Of a stretch of 64,000 nucleotides of DNA, positions 27,030 to 36,922 are shown piece after piece (the first letter of the stretch is position 1; every line of letters starts with the position of its first letter). Position numbers and translations under genes: made by a program. Source of the DNA: Flavobacteriales bacterium (lineage in GTDB: Bacteria; Bacteroidota; Bacteroidia; Flavobacteriales_D; Parvicellaceae); contig JAOASC010000028.1 of NCBI GenBank assembly GCA_025210295.1, positions 186,001 through 250,000 of the forward strand. The letters run 5' to 3'. The notes beneath the pieces were generated by a model, which was not told where the DNA came from, did not search any database, and worked only from the letters and a program-made list of their open reading frames with translations.

Positions 27030-27512
27030 TTATTCTTCTTCTTTTGATTCTTCTGGAGCATTTTTAGCAGCTATTTCTTTAGCTTTAGCTTCTTTAACAG
27101 CTTTTTCAGCTTCTAATCTAGCAGCAGTATTTGCTTCACTTGATTTAGCTAAACCATCTTTTTTCGCTTGAATTTTAGCTTCTTTTTCTTTAGTCCAAGC
27201 TTCAAATTTTGCTTCAGCTTGCTCTTCAGTTAAAGCTCCTTTTCTTACTCCTACTAATAAGTGCTTTTTGTAAAGTACACCTGTGTACGATAATAAAGCT
27301 CTAACAGTATCAGTTGGTTGAGCACCTTTCATCATCCAATCTAACGCTCTATCAAATTTAATGTCGATAGTTGCAGGGTTAGTGTTTGGGTTGTAAGTAC
27401 CAACTTTCTCGATGAATTTACCATCTCTTTTAGCTCTAGCATCAGCAGCTACTAAATGATAAAAAGGTTTTCCCTTCTTACCGTGTCTTTGCAATCTTAA
27501 TTTTGTTGCCAT
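27030..27512 (-). CDS. rpsP: 30S ribosomal protein S16
   Basis: 160 aa. The conserved S16 core is [40 protein letters not shown] and [20 protein letters not shown] within the first 90 residues. The rest is a Lys/Ala/Glu-rich helical tail ending in EESKEEE, a feature of Bacteroidota S16 that makes it about twice the usual core length. A strong promoter is visible upstream. Confidence 0.98.
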   Translation of the reverse strand: MATKLRLQRHGKKGKPFYHLVAADARAKRDGKFIEKVGTYNPNTNPATIDIKFDRALDWMMKGAQPTDTVRALLSYTGVLYKKHLLVGVRKGALTEEQAEAKFEAWTKEKEAKIQAKKDGLAKSSEANTAARLEAEKAVKEAKAKEIAAKNAPEESKEEE

Positions 27513-27574
27513 TTTGTTTAATTGTTTTAAAAGGATCCTAAATCCTGTTAATTAAAAATTATTTGTTCAGCCTG

Positions 27575-27604
27575 CAAAATTAATAAGAAAATTGAATTAA
27601 TCAA
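27575..27604 (-). promoter_or_regulatory. Promoter of rpsP
   Basis: Read on the minus strand: TTG at 27604-27602, exactly 19 bases, then TAATTTTG at 27582-27575. This fits the Bacteroidota primary-sigma consensus TTG-N19-TAnnTTTG at every defined position. The start of rpsP is about 60 bases downstream, leaving a moderate leader. Confidence 0.7.
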
Positions 27605-27621
27605 TACCCAAAAGCATCTTT

Positions 27622-30006
27622 CTAACGAATTATTACAACATGCCCTGTATATTCATGGGTAATATTGCTATAATCTTTTACTATATACTTGTAAATATAG
27701 GCGTCTATAGGTACTTCCTGCCCGTTTTCAGTTCCATCCCAAAATGCTCGAATACTTGATGATTCATAAATAATTTCTCCCCAACGGTTAAAAATATACA
27801 TTTGAGATTCTTTAATTCCTACAAATGAACCTTTAAATATATCGTTGACTCCATCTCCATTTGGAGAAAAAGCATTCGGAACATAGCCAAAATATTCTGG
27901 GTGAACAGTAAATGGTTTAACAATGGTGTCTGAGCATCCTAGCGCATCAGTAGCCACTAAAGTAACTTGGTATTCACCTTCTTGGGTATAGGTGTTTGTG
28001 GGGTTGGTAGTTGTAGCATATTCATTGTTATCAAAGTCCCAATAGTAAGTAATGGCATTTTGAGATTGATTACCAAAATAAATCGGTAAGTTTTCAATGC
28101 CTTCTAATGGAGAAGTATAAAAATTGGCTGTAGGTTTCTTCGTTGTAACTAATACAGAATCTCTAATATAATAAGTGTTACATGAATCGTATACATTTAC
28201 ATAAAAGTACTGCGATGTTTCAGGCGATACTTCTACTTCACTGGTTGTTTCATTATGGTCCCATTCGTAGCGATAATCTCCTGTTCCACTAGTTGCAATT
28301 ACGCCAACAACAGCGTCTCCAAACGGACATATTGTAGTATCTCCATAAGTAGTAGTAGATAGTGTATCTCGTATGATATCAATAAATACAGTATCGTGAT
28401 CTTGGTTCCCACATTCATCGGTAGCTGTAATAACATAGTAATGGTCAACTAAGGTTTGGACAGTTGTTGCAGCGGTGAACGTATTATTGGACCATGAATA
28501 ATTGATGTTTCCTGCGCCTCCAGTAGTAGAAGCTGAAATGTCGATGGGCGAATTTGGGCAATAAACAGTTGTATCATTACTCGCTGTTACAACTAAAGGT
28601 TCGAAAATAGCAACTGTTAAGGTTACACTGTCAATTACAGATTGTATACCGCAAGCATCGGTTACAGTGACCACATAGGTTGTTGTATCCGTTGGACTTG
28701 CCAGAATGGAAGAAGTATTGTCTCCAGTATTCCAGCTATAGTTGTATGCTGGAGTCCCTCCTGAAACGATAGGTTCAAGGGTAATCGAATTTCCTGTGAT
28801 ACATGATAGTTCTTGATCATTAGGCATGGTGAGTGATAGAGGAGGTTGGTCGACAATTTGAAGAGTCGTTGAGACAGTTGTTTGTTGGCCACATAATCCA
28901 CTATATGCCATGGTAATGGTTAATGTCTCAGTTCCCTCATTTAAAGCATCAGCTATGGTCTGTAATGAAAGGCTCGTTGTTGCTTGTCCTGGTTGAAAAG
29001 TAACAGTATTGGGTAAATTAGAATAATCGATTCCATTAGTTGCGCTTCCAGAATAATTGATTGGGTAAGTTTTACTGTAAGCAATTGAGTCTGATCGGGT
29101 AAAAGTCACAGTGGCATCTGAACAACCTTCAAGGAGTTGGTTAGAGTTAAGGTTTCCTAGTGAGTTCACTTGTGAAGAAGTCTGCATAGGTAATGGACTT
29201 GTAAAACTTCCCCCTTCTAGAAATACACCTGAGTCGTAAGAACCATCACCAACATCACATATTGCAATTTTGATATGGTAAGTTTGTCCACACTGAACAT
29301 TAGATGTAGCAGTTAAAACTGTAGTAAAGCCATCATACTGAACAACAGTGCTATTGTTGTTTTGAGGAGAAGAATTGCCATCTCCATTATTAATATAATA
29401 ACTGCTATTACTATTCGAATTGACATTATCTATGGTAACTGGTGTAGAGGTGCCTGGAACAACAGCTATATTTTGACTCCCAGAAATTCCAGGTCCGCTA
29501 ATCCAAAAAGCAAAAACATCATTGTACCCTGCATTGACGAATTCTGGATATTCATCTGAACCAAATACATAATTAAAAGAGACAACACTTCCTGTAGCGT
29601 CAAAATCAAATTCTAAAATAGCCGCATTGTGTGTGGAGTTGCCTCCTGCATAGGCCGCTAATTGTCCATCGCCTGGTTCATTGTTGTCTATCCCTGCACT
29701 AGCTTCATCATTCGGACCAAAAGGCCCTTCTTGAGCTCCAAAAAGAGAAGTTTGATTACGTACAGTACCAGTAGTCATAATAATACCACTTGATAAATTG
29801 ATGTTACAGTTGCTACCATCAAAATAGCCTATGGCGTCGTTAGAACCGGTATAAGTAATATTGTATGCATTAACACCAGAACCTAATAACGTATTTTGAA
29901 CAAGATTATTTGGGGAGACATTACTGTTGGTAACCAACTGAGCATGCGTTGCTAAGGAGGTTATAAAAACTAACAGTATCGTCAAATAATAATTCATATA
30001 AGTCAA
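27622..30006 (-). CDS. T9SS type B secreted protein with choice-of-anchor L and PKD domains
   Basis: 794 aa surface or secreted protein. Signal peptide to about 22 (SLATHAQ). Residues 25-280 match the choice-of-anchor L domain (NLVQNTLLGSGVNAYNITY, SGIIMTTGTV, FGSDEYPEFVNAGYNDVFAFW). A Calx-beta-like region (SATNGIDYSNLPNTVTFQPG) and Ig-like repeats with cysteine-bearing loops follow, then a PKD domain near 632-705 (YYWDFDNNEYATT), then the type B sorting tail from about 705 (VPNAFSPNGDGVNDIFKG, FNRWGEIIYES, YIYKYIV). Its start overlaps the preceding gene by 4 bases, so it is translated with an ECF sigma system. Confidence 0.92.
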   Translation of the reverse strand: MTYMNYYLTILLVFITSLATHAQLVTNSNVSPNNLVQNTLLGSGVNAYNITYTGSNDAIGYFDGSNCNINLSSGIIMTTGTVRNQTSLFGAQEGPFGPNDEASAGIDNNEPGDGQLAAYAGGNSTHNAAILEFDFDATGSVVSFNYVFGSDEYPEFVNAGYNDVFAFWISGPGISGSQNIAVVPGTSTPVTIDNVNSNSNSSYYINNGDGNSSPQNNNSTVVQYDGFTTVLTATSNVQCGQTYHIKIAICDVGDGSYDSGVFLEGGSFTSPLPMQTSSQVNSLGNLNSNQLLEGCSDATVTFTRSDSIAYSKTYPINYSGSATNGIDYSNLPNTVTFQPGQATTSLSLQTIADALNEGTETLTITMAYSGLCGQQTTVSTTLQIVDQPPLSLTMPNDQELSCITGNSITLEPIVSGGTPAYNYSWNTGDNTSSILASPTDTTTYVVTVTDACGIQSVIDSVTLTVAIFEPLVVTASNDTTVYCPNSPIDISASTTGGAGNINYSWSNNTFTAATTVQTLVDHYYVITATDECGNQDHDTVFIDIIRDTLSTTTYGDTTICPFGDAVVGVIATSGTGDYRYEWDHNETTSEVEVSPETSQYFYVNVYDSCNTYYIRDSVLVTTKKPTANFYTSPLEGIENLPIYFGNQSQNAITYYWDFDNNEYATTTNPTNTYTQEGEYQVTLVATDALGCSDTIVKPFTVHPEYFGYVPNAFSPNGDGVNDIFKGSFVGIKESQMYIFNRWGEIIYESSSIRAFWDGTENGQEVPIDAYIYKYIVKDYSNITHEYTGHVVIIR

Positions 30007-31475
30007 AAAATCTCTTGTTCTAATTTTGAGCTTTTAATACGTGGTTCAAAGTAATATTTAACACCAAAATTTGTACCAAAGTTATTAACGTCTTTTTGCA
30101 AGAAATATTCTTCTTTTGTAATGGAATTTCTATTTTGTTGGAAATTAAATTCTCCAAATAAATCGATAGATGGAGCTATTTTTACATTTCCAGCTAAAGA
30201 GGCTAATAGAGAAACATAAGAAGTTTTAAGCATTGAGTTTTTTCGAGAGAGCAATGCTGTTTCAATGCCTTTGTTATAGTAAATGTCGATGTTTTCATTG
30301 TTTGTATATCTTCTTAAATAGGTTCCATTGGCTCTAAATAAATGGTTGTACGCACATCCGACTTGAAGTAAAATGGAAAAATTAGAAGCCTTAAATTCAT
30401 ATCCAGTTTTCAAAGGTATTGTTAGATAGTGATAGGTGCTGTAAGTCTCGTCTTCAATTCGTTTAATAAGTTCTTCATCTTGAGCAGTATAGAATACATA
30501 GTGAGCAGAATCTATACCGTTGACTTGAACACCACTAATTTCTGAAATACCTAAAACATCAAGTAGATATTCGTTGTGATTAGATTCATAGATGTATTTA
30601 GGTTTATAGTCTCTAATTTTATTGTAAGTAATCCCGGTAGAGGTAACAATATTGTTCCAATCATAATTGATACGAGCACCAGCTTCAATACCACTACTCA
30701 CAAAACCTGTTTCTCTGTAAAAATCCCACCAGTTTTTATGGTACTTCTGCTCTAATATATTGTTGACATTGGTATGGTTATACGGTGAAATAAAAGCATC
30801 TGCTGAAAATTGACTTCTTTTAGATTTAGCATAATCATCATTCATCGTTTGTTGATGTGTGTAATTAACCAGTTGTTTTTGGGCTTCAAAAGCTAATAGT
30901 TGAGGCTGTTTTTTATCAAAACGTTGAGGCTCATTATTCGTTTGATTGGCTAACAATGGGCTGGTGATAGATTCTTTTAAGGAGTTTTTAGGAATGCTAT
31001 TATTGGTTGGGGCTGTTGTTCGAACCTCACTTTTGTTTTGCTTGTTTTTTACGCTAGTTACCTGATTTTTTGAACGGTACTCTGGTGTATTGTTATGACG
31101 GACTCTTGTACTCTCTTTTTGTTGGGGAGTATGGACAAGATTTTTTAGTTGTTGTTGTTGTTGTTGTTGTGGGAATTCAGATTCCTGAAGCGCTCTTTCT
31201 TGGTTTAATGGCGTAGTCACTGATTTAGAAGAGTTGTGCTCTTTTTGAACTATTTCTTGGTTTGTTGAATGCATTGATTCACCAGATAAATCCCATAAAG
31301 GAAAGGTTGAGGCGCCTATTAAAATGAGAACCACCAAAATTTTTTGTTTGTGAAAAAACCACAGGTTTTTAAAGAGCATCTTTTTACCTAAGGTCTTCCC
31401 TAAATTTTCTGAGGGAGTCACAGAAAAACCTTCAAGTTGGTCTTTTATTATATTGTCAAATTCATTATTTTTCAT
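30003..31475 (-). CDS. Dual-membrane-spanning anti-sigma-like protein
   Basis: 490 aa. A short N-terminal cytoplasmic part (about 45 aa, NEFDNIIKDQLEGFSVTPSE) is followed by one helix near 46-62 (ILVVLILIGASTFPLW). Then comes a disordered Gln/Ser/Asn-rich stretch of about 160 aa with a run of seven Gln, and finally a beta-rich domain from about 235 to the end that looks like an outer-membrane barrel (GIEAGARINYDW, LTIPLKTGYEFK, GTNFGVKYYFEPR). This order is that of Dma proteins of Bacteroides, where an anti-sigma domain, periplasmic linker and barrel cross both membranes. It overlaps the ECF sigma gene by 11 bases and the type B protein by 4. Assignment is inferred from layout. Confidence 0.75.
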   Translation of the reverse strand: MKNNEFDNIIKDQLEGFSVTPSENLGKTLGKKMLFKNLWFFHKQKILVVLILIGASTFPLWDLSGESMHSTNQEIVQKEHNSSKSVTTPLNQERALQESEFPQQQQQQQLKNLVHTPQQKESTRVRHNNTPEYRSKNQVTSVKNKQNKSEVRTTAPTNNSIPKNSLKESITSPLLANQTNNEPQRFDKKQPQLLAFEAQKQLVNYTHQQTMNDDYAKSKRSQFSADAFISPYNHTNVNNILEQKYHKNWWDFYRETGFVSSGIEAGARINYDWNNIVTSTGITYNKIRDYKPKYIYESNHNEYLLDVLGISEISGVQVNGIDSAHYVFYTAQDEELIKRIEDETYSTYHYLTIPLKTGYEFKASNFSILLQVGCAYNHLFRANGTYLRRYTNNENIDIYYNKGIETALLSRKNSMLKTSYVSLLASLAGNVKIAPSIDLFGEFNFQQNRNSITKEEYFLQKDVNNFGTNFGVKYYFEPRIKSSKLEQEIF

Positions 31476-32070
31476 TGTATCCTAAGACTTTTTTTAAGAA
31501 TTTTCTAGCTTTTGATAATTGTGATTTGGAGGTGTTAACAGATATGGATAAAATATCGGCAATTTCTTGATGAGAATAACCTTCTAAAACATATAAGTTG
31601 AATACAGTCCTGTAGCCAGATGGCAATTGGTTTAAGGCGTGCATTATTTTGTTTTGAGTTCCAGCAATGTCTTGAACTTCATTTTCTATTGTTTCATAAC
31701 CAATACGAGTCGTTTCAATATCTTCTGTATAATTATGTTTCTTGTTTTTTTTGTTAAGACTCAAAGTGGTGTTGACCACAATTGTTTTGATCCAATTGGT
31801 TAGCGAACCATCTCGTCTTCCCTCAAATTTTACAATGTTTTTGTAAATTTTAATAAACGCTTCTTGTAATGCATCTTCAGCTTCTGTTTTATTGTTAGAA
31901 TAACGCATAGCAATCCCCAACATTGCTCCACTATACCTGTTGAACAATTCATTTTGTGCAGAACGTTTACCTTGTTTGCAACCTGTTATTACATCATCTT
32001 CGGTTAACACCTTTGGGGGTGCAAGATAGTTAACTAAATTAATGTTATCAATAGCTAGGGTTTTGTTCAT
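31465..32070 (-). CDS. ECF RNA polymerase sigma factor
   Basis: 201 aa. Region 2 is NELFNRYSGAMLGIAMRYSNNKTEAEDALQEAFIKIYKN-like (residues 38-80, quoted in part: AEDALQEAFIKIY) and region 4 is LPSGYRTVFNLYVLEGYSHQ with EIADILSISVNTSKSQLSKAR near 150-190. First of three overlapping leftward genes, so it should direct its own operon including the T9SS-secreted protein, with the next gene as membrane-held inhibitor. Confidence 0.93.
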   Translation of the reverse strand: MNKTLAIDNINLVNYLAPPKVLTEDDVITGCKQGKRSAQNELFNRYSGAMLGIAMRYSNNKTEAEDALQEAFIKIYKNIVKFEGRRDGSLTNWIKTIVVNTTLSLNKKNKKHNYTEDIETTRIGYETIENEVQDIAGTQNKIMHALNQLPSGYRTVFNLYVLEGYSHQEIADILSISVNTSKSQLSKARKFLKKVLGYNEK

Positions 32071-32280
32071 AGGTATTTTTTGACAAATTGTATTTGATTT
32101 GATCTTACTGTAATAACTATTGGAAAATGAAATGGTTGCTTAATTGATGGAAGACTTGTTTTTTATAAAAAAAAGATTAAATTTACGTGAGCATTGTCTA
32201 AAATTAGCAATCCCGTTGTTTTTTTATTAAAAGTATAATGGGTTGATTTTTAGCTTGTTCAATAACTAAAACTACTACAG

Positions 32281-32928
32281 ATGATCAAAAAAATAATTGC
32301 TATCTCTTTAGCTGTGGCTTTGGGCGCGTACAGTTGTAATAAAGAGAAAAAACTTGCGAAATTAGAGGGGAATAATAAAGAGTATAAAGAAGCTAATTTT
32401 GTGTTAGATGAAAATATTTCTTTAACGATACCTAATACTATTTTTTCTGCAGGAGGTTTTGCTAACTGTTGGACACTCCTTGGGTTAGAGATAGATCATG
32501 AAGCTTTTATTCCTACTGAAAATCCTAATCCTTATGCTCACTTAACAAGAAACTTAAGACCATTAGCTGTGGAAATGGAGTTATCTCAGGTTGAACTAGA
32601 AGAATGCGGGTTTGCATTTTTAAAAGATGTAGAGGTATATCTATGCTTAGAAGGTGTTACCGATTTTAATGCTTTTACTTTTAGAGATGCAACTAATCCA
32701 CAGGCTGACTATAATGCTGTAAAAATAGGAGAACACTATAATATCGCTGATAATGTAGGTTCTAAAATAACATTGAATGTAGATACCAATGCAGTGTTGG
32801 ATAAATTTATTCATGCAGGTAATTTTCAAACTTACACGAAAATGGTAATCGATAAAGGATTTACCGATGACTATGCTATTATTCGAACAAAAATGAAAAT
32901 AGCAGCTCAATTAGATAATTACGAATAA
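32281..32928 (+). CDS. Lipoprotein of unknown function
   Basis: 215 aa. Lipobox AYSCNKE near residue 19. The mature part has three further cysteines (NCWTLL, EECGF, YLCLEG) and mixed alpha/beta composition, with no recognised domain. It stands between the divergent ECF operon and the HlyIII-like gene. Not obviously cotranscribed with either. Confidence 0.65.
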   Translation: MIKKIIAISLAVALGAYSCNKEKKLAKLEGNNKEYKEANFVLDENISLTIPNTIFSAGGFANCWTLLGLEIDHEAFIPTENPNPYAHLTRNLRPLAVEMELSQVELEECGFAFLKDVEVYLCLEGVTDFNAFTFRDATNPQADYNAVKIGEHYNIADNVGSKITLNVDTNAVLDKFIHAGNFQTYTKMVIDKGFTDDYAIIRTKMKIAAQLDNYE

Positions 32929-33005
32929 GCGATTTTTAACAATTATTAGACATTATCATAACAATTTTGCCGTTACAGGAATGTAACTTTGCAAAAAATA
33001 GTGTT

Positions 33006-33659
33006 ATGTCTACTAAAGGATTAAAGTATTATTCAAAATCGGAAGAAATTTCTAACGTATTAACACATGGAATAGGTTTTCTGTTGAGTATTCCTGCTCT
33101 AATTTTTTTAATAAATTTAGCTCTTGAAAAGGGGGGGATGAGTCATTTGATAGGCTATATTGTGTTTGGAGCAAGTATGCTTATCCTCTATTTAGCATCA
33201 ACTGTTTATCATGCTGTTCAAAAACCTAATTTGAGAAAAAAACTAAACATTCTTGATCATGCAGCAATTTATGTGCTTATTGCAGGAACGTATACTCCTT
33301 TTACTTTAGTTGGATTAGAAGGGGGATGGAAATGGTCTATATTTGGAACAGTGTGGGGAATAGCATTAGTTGGCGTGATCTTTAAACTGTTTTTTACTGG
33401 AAAGTTTAACCTGCTTTCAACAATATTGTACGTATCTATGGGCTGGCTGATAGTTATCGCCTATCAACCTCTATCAGAGGGGATTTCTTCAGATAGTTTG
33501 TATTGGTTGTTTGCTGGAGGGATAGCTTATACGATAGGAGCTGTGCTTTATATGATTCGAAAAATGCCTTTTAATCACGCAATATTTCATTTATTTGTAT
33601 TGATAGGAACAGGATGCCACTTCTTATCTGTATCGCATTTAGTAGATCAAGTTGTATAA
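33006..33659 (+). CDS. Hemolysin III / PAQR-family membrane protein
   Basis: About 217 aa from MSTKGLKYYSKSEE; a 13-codon longer frame would need TTG and covers the promoter. Seven predicted helices. Family marks: SEEISNVLTHGIGFLLS at the start, STVYHAV near 63, LDHAAIYVLIAGTYTPF near 87 and the C-terminal HAIFHLFVLIGTGCHF, giving the S-x-x-x-H, D-x-x-x and H-x-x-x-H metal ligands of PAQR proteins. TAACTTTG at 32984-32991 is a good -7 box. Function in bacteria is unclear despite the hemolysin name. Confidence 0.92.
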   Translation: MSTKGLKYYSKSEEISNVLTHGIGFLLSIPALIFLINLALEKGGMSHLIGYIVFGASMLILYLASTVYHAVQKPNLRKKLNILDHAAIYVLIAGTYTPFTLVGLEGGWKWSIFGTVWGIALVGVIFKLFFTGKFNLLSTILYVSMGWLIVIAYQPLSEGISSDSLYWLFAGGIAYTIGAVLYMIRKMPFNHAIFHLFVLIGTGCHFLSVSHLVDQVV

Positions 33660-33664
33660 TTTAA

Positions 33665-34780
33665 TTAAACACTCGTTTTAGCAAATCGTATTTTTAACTT
33701 TTTTTCAATGTTGTACATCGATTGTAGTTCTTTCTCTGTGATAAAAGCTAGTGAAATTCCTTTTTTACCTGCTCGAGCTGTACGTCCACTTCGGTGGGTA
33801 TAATATTCCGTTTGAACAGGTAATTGTTGGTGTAAAACATAACCTAAATCTTTAACATCTATTCCTCGGGCAGATACATCTGTCGAAACTAAGATTTGTA
33901 TAGATTCATTTTTAAATGCACGCATCACTTTTTCTCGTTCTTTCTGAGTCAAATCACCTTGTAATGCATCTGCCGAAATATTTTTAGCGATTAGCTGTTT
34001 AGCTAAAGTATCAGCATTGGACTTGGTATTACAAAAAACAATACCGCGGTTATCATTTTGTGATTTGATAAACTGAACCATACTGTTTAGCTTTTGAGAA
34101 GCTGTACATTTTACAAATTGATGGGCTATATTTTCATTGACTAAACCGTAGCTTTTTACAACGACTTGTTTGGGGTTGTTGGTCATGTAGTTTTTTACAA
34201 TTCTTTGAACATCTTTACCCATTGTTGCTGAGAATAACCATGTTTTCTTGTTGTTTGGGGTTCTCGATAAGATCGCATCTAACTGTGATTTAAAGCCCAT
34301 ACTTAACATTTCATCAGCTTCATCCAAGACTACCGTCTTTATATCATCTAATCGGATAACTTTTTGATTAATTAAGTCAACCAATCGACCTGGTGTTGCG
34401 ATAATGATATGTGTAGGACGTCCTAATCTCTTTTTTTGAATGTCAATTTTCTCACCACCATAAACAGCCTCTAAAAAGATACGATCAGTATATTTTGTAA
34501 ATTTAAAAAGTTGCTTTTTTATTTGCTGTACAAGCTCTCTTGTAGGGGCTAATATTAAAGCTTGCACTTTTTTTTCTTCAACTTTAATTTGGTTGAGAAG
34601 TGGCAAACCAAAGGCAGCCGTTTTACCAGTTCCGGTTTGAGCAAGTCCAATAAAGTCCTCTCTAACTTTCATTAAAAAGGGAATCGCTGATTGTTGAATT
34701 TCGGTAGGTTTAACGATATCTATTTCTTCTAAGGCCTTTATATAATCATTGTGGACTCCCAATTCTTTGAAATTGCTCAT
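33665..34780 (-). CDS. DEAD-box ATP-dependent RNA helicase
   Basis: About 371 aa from MSNFKELGVHNDYIKAL (an upstream TTG adds 7 residues without support). Q motif KPTEIQQSAIP, motif I AQTGTGKTAAFGLP, Ia PTRELVQQI, Ib TPGRLVD, II VLDEADEML, III FSATMG, V STDVSARGID, VI HRSGRTARAG are all present. It ends right after motif VI and a short tail, so it lacks the long C-terminal extension of CsdA/DeaD. Likely ribosome assembly or cold-related RNA remodelling; exact subfamily open. Confidence 0.95.
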   Translation of the reverse strand: MSNFKELGVHNDYIKALEEIDIVKPTEIQQSAIPFLMKVREDFIGLAQTGTGKTAAFGLPLLNQIKVEEKKVQALILAPTRELVQQIKKQLFKFTKYTDRIFLEAVYGGEKIDIQKKRLGRPTHIIIATPGRLVDLINQKVIRLDDIKTVVLDEADEMLSMGFKSQLDAILSRTPNNKKTWLFSATMGKDVQRIVKNYMTNNPKQVVVKSYGLVNENIAHQFVKCTASQKLNSMVQFIKSQNDNRGIVFCNTKSNADTLAKQLIAKNISADALQGDLTQKEREKVMRAFKNESIQILVSTDVSARGIDVKDLGYVLHQQLPVQTEYYTHRSGRTARAGKKGISLAFITEKELQSMYNIEKKLKIRFAKTSV

Positions 34781-34956
34781 GGTTTTTGAATTTGTGTGCA
34801 AAAATAGAAAGAAATCGCTGAATATGAATGCTTATCTATGGATATATTAATGATCAACTATAAAAAGTTAGAGTTTTAACAAAACCATATCAAGGAGGCT
34901 CAATTATATTCTTATTTTTGCAGGCATTGCTATAGCAATAGAAATAGAAAAAATCG

Positions 34957-36846
34957 ATGAAGAAGATATATTTAATTTTATTATCAGGGTTTTTAATCCA
35001 AAGTTGTGGTAGTAACAATACCGTTGAAAATCCAACCAATATAAAGAAAGATAAAGAATCAATGAAGCTAAAAGAATCCAAGGAGTTAATTCGAGATGAG
35101 CATACACAGTCTAATTATAAAGCAGTTTGTACAAAACACATTGACTTACAATTAGCTGTCGATTTTGAAACTAAAACGCTTTCAGGTATTGCTAAGCACA
35201 CCATAGAGAATAAAGCTGGTGTAGATCAAGTAGTATTTGATACTAAATATTTAGCGATAGAAAAAGTAATGTTGAATGATACTGTTGAAGCTGTTTTTTC
35301 GTTAGGGGCATTTGATGAGTTATTGGGAACACCATTAGCAGTAAATATTAATGATGAAACAGAAACAGTTGCTATATATTATTCTACGACAGCTCAAACA
35401 GAGGCTTTAGATTGGTTGGTAGCAGAACAAACAGCCAATAAAACGAGTCCGTTTATGTATACTCAGGGACAGTCTATTTTTACTAGAAGTTGGATCCCGT
35501 TGCAAGATTCTCCTGAGTTAAGAATTACTTATTCAGCAGATATCAAAGTTCCTGAAGGTATGCTAGCTGTAATGAGTGCCAATAATCCTGTAGAAAAGAA
35601 TGTAGATAATTCTTATCATTTTGAAATGAAACAGTCTATTCCGTGTTATTTGTTGGCATTGGCTGTGGGAGAACTTGAGTTCAAAGCTTTAGATGCTAGA
35701 ACAGGAGTTTATGCTGAACCATCAATGTTAAATAGTTGCGCTGAGGAATTGGTTGATATGGGAAGAATGGTTGATGAGGCAGAAGAACTGTATGGACCCT
35801 ATCAATGGGAGCGTTTTGATGTGATTGTTTTGCCTCCAAGTTTTCCTTTTGGTGGAATGGAAAACCCTAGATTGACTTTTGCAACGCCTACTATTATAGC
35901 TGGAGATAAGAGTTTAGTGTCGTTAATAGCACATGAGTTAGCACATTCTTGGAGTGGTAATTTGGTTACGAATGCTACTTGGAATGATTTCTGGTTGAAT
36001 GAAGGTTTTACGGTTTATTTCGAACGCCGTATTATGGAAGCGATAGAAGGGAAAGATTATGCAGATATGTTAGCTTTATTAGGTTATCAAGATTTAGAGC
36101 GTTCATTAGGAGAATTAAGACCTGAATTTCAGAAATTAAGGTTAAACTTAACAGGCTTTCATCCAGATGACGCAATGACAGATATTGCTTATGAAAAAGG
36201 TTATTTCTTCCTAAGGTTACTAGAAGACCAGGTTGGTAGAGAAACATTCGATCAATTCTTAAAAACATATTTCGACGAACATAAATTTCAAACAATTACT
36301 ACAGATCAATTTTTAACGTATTTAGACAAAGAATTGCTAAAGCCTAATCAAGTAGCGTTAAATATTGAGGAGTGGGTTGATAAACCAGGTTTGCCTCAAA
36401 ATTGCCCAAAAGTAGTGGCTGTTCGTTTTCAAAATGTAGAGCAACAATTAGCGAATTATAAAGAACATTTTGATGTTTCAATACTGAAAACAGAGGATTG
36501 GTCTACTCATGAATGGTTGCATTTTTTAAGACATTTGGATAGTACACTTACCATTGCTCAGTTCGAGGAGTTAGATAGAGCCTTTGATTTAACCAATTCT
36601 GGAAACTCTGAAATTGCTGCTATTTGGTTTGAAAAAAGTATCTACGCCAATTATAGAGGAATAGATAATGCTCTAAAGACTTTTCTTGGGAGAGTGGGAA
36701 GAAGAAAGTTTTTAAAACCTTTATATGAGGCTTTAGCAAGCACACCAGAAGGGTTGGAAAGAGGAAGAGCTATCTTTGCGGTTTCTAAACCTAATTATCA
36801 TTATGTTTCCATCAATACGATTGAGCAAATATTACAACTAAAATAA
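34957..36846 (+). CDS. M1-family zinc aminopeptidase lipoprotein
   Basis: 629 aa. Lipobox LIQSCGS near residue 17. The M1 core has the exopeptidase motif FGGMENPRLTF near 302, zinc site HELAHSW near 325 and the third ligand in WLNEGFTVYFERR about 20 residues on; the proton-donor Tyr lies in DIAYEKGYFFLRLLED. The C-terminal helical part resembles leukotriene A4 hydrolase / aminopeptidase B. Probably trims peptides in the periplasm. A TATTTTTG box at 34913-34920 could be the -7 element. Confidence 0.94.
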   Translation: MKKIYLILLSGFLIQSCGSNNTVENPTNIKKDKESMKLKESKELIRDEHTQSNYKAVCTKHIDLQLAVDFETKTLSGIAKHTIENKAGVDQVVFDTKYLAIEKVMLNDTVEAVFSLGAFDELLGTPLAVNINDETETVAIYYSTTAQTEALDWLVAEQTANKTSPFMYTQGQSIFTRSWIPLQDSPELRITYSADIKVPEGMLAVMSANNPVEKNVDNSYHFEMKQSIPCYLLALAVGELEFKALDARTGVYAEPSMLNSCAEELVDMGRMVDEAEELYGPYQWERFDVIVLPPSFPFGGMENPRLTFATPTIIAGDKSLVSLIAHELAHSWSGNLVTNATWNDFWLNEGFTVYFERRIMEAIEGKDYADMLALLGYQDLERSLGELRPEFQKLRLNLTGFHPDDAMTDIAYEKGYFFLRLLEDQVGRETFDQFLKTYFDEHKFQTITTDQFLTYLDKELLKPNQVALNIEEWVDKPGLPQNCPKVVAVRFQNVEQQLANYKEHFDVSILKTEDWSTHEWLHFLRHLDSTLTIAQFEELDRAFDLTNSGNSEIAAIWFEKSIYANYRGIDNALKTFLGRVGRRKFLKPLYEALASTPEGLERGRAIFAVSKPNYHYVSINTIEQILQLK

Positions 36847-36863
36847 TAGAATCTGATTAAAGT

Positions 36864-36892
36864 AAAAATGCAGGGATAATCCCTGCATTTTT
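36864..36892. terminator. Two-way terminator
   Basis: Perfect 12-base arms AAAAATGCAGGG (36864-36875) and CCCTGCATTTTT (36881-36892) with loop ATAAT, between the convergent M1 peptidase and cytochrome c peroxidase genes. T-runs on both strands. Confidence 0.9.
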
Positions 36893-36922
36893 ATTGATTA
36901 TTAACTAAAAGAATAGTTTTAC

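Noticed and set aside
31149-31170. GTT (CAA) microsatellite as a phase-variation switch
   Set aside because: The unit is three bases, so slippage changes the Gln count but never the frame.
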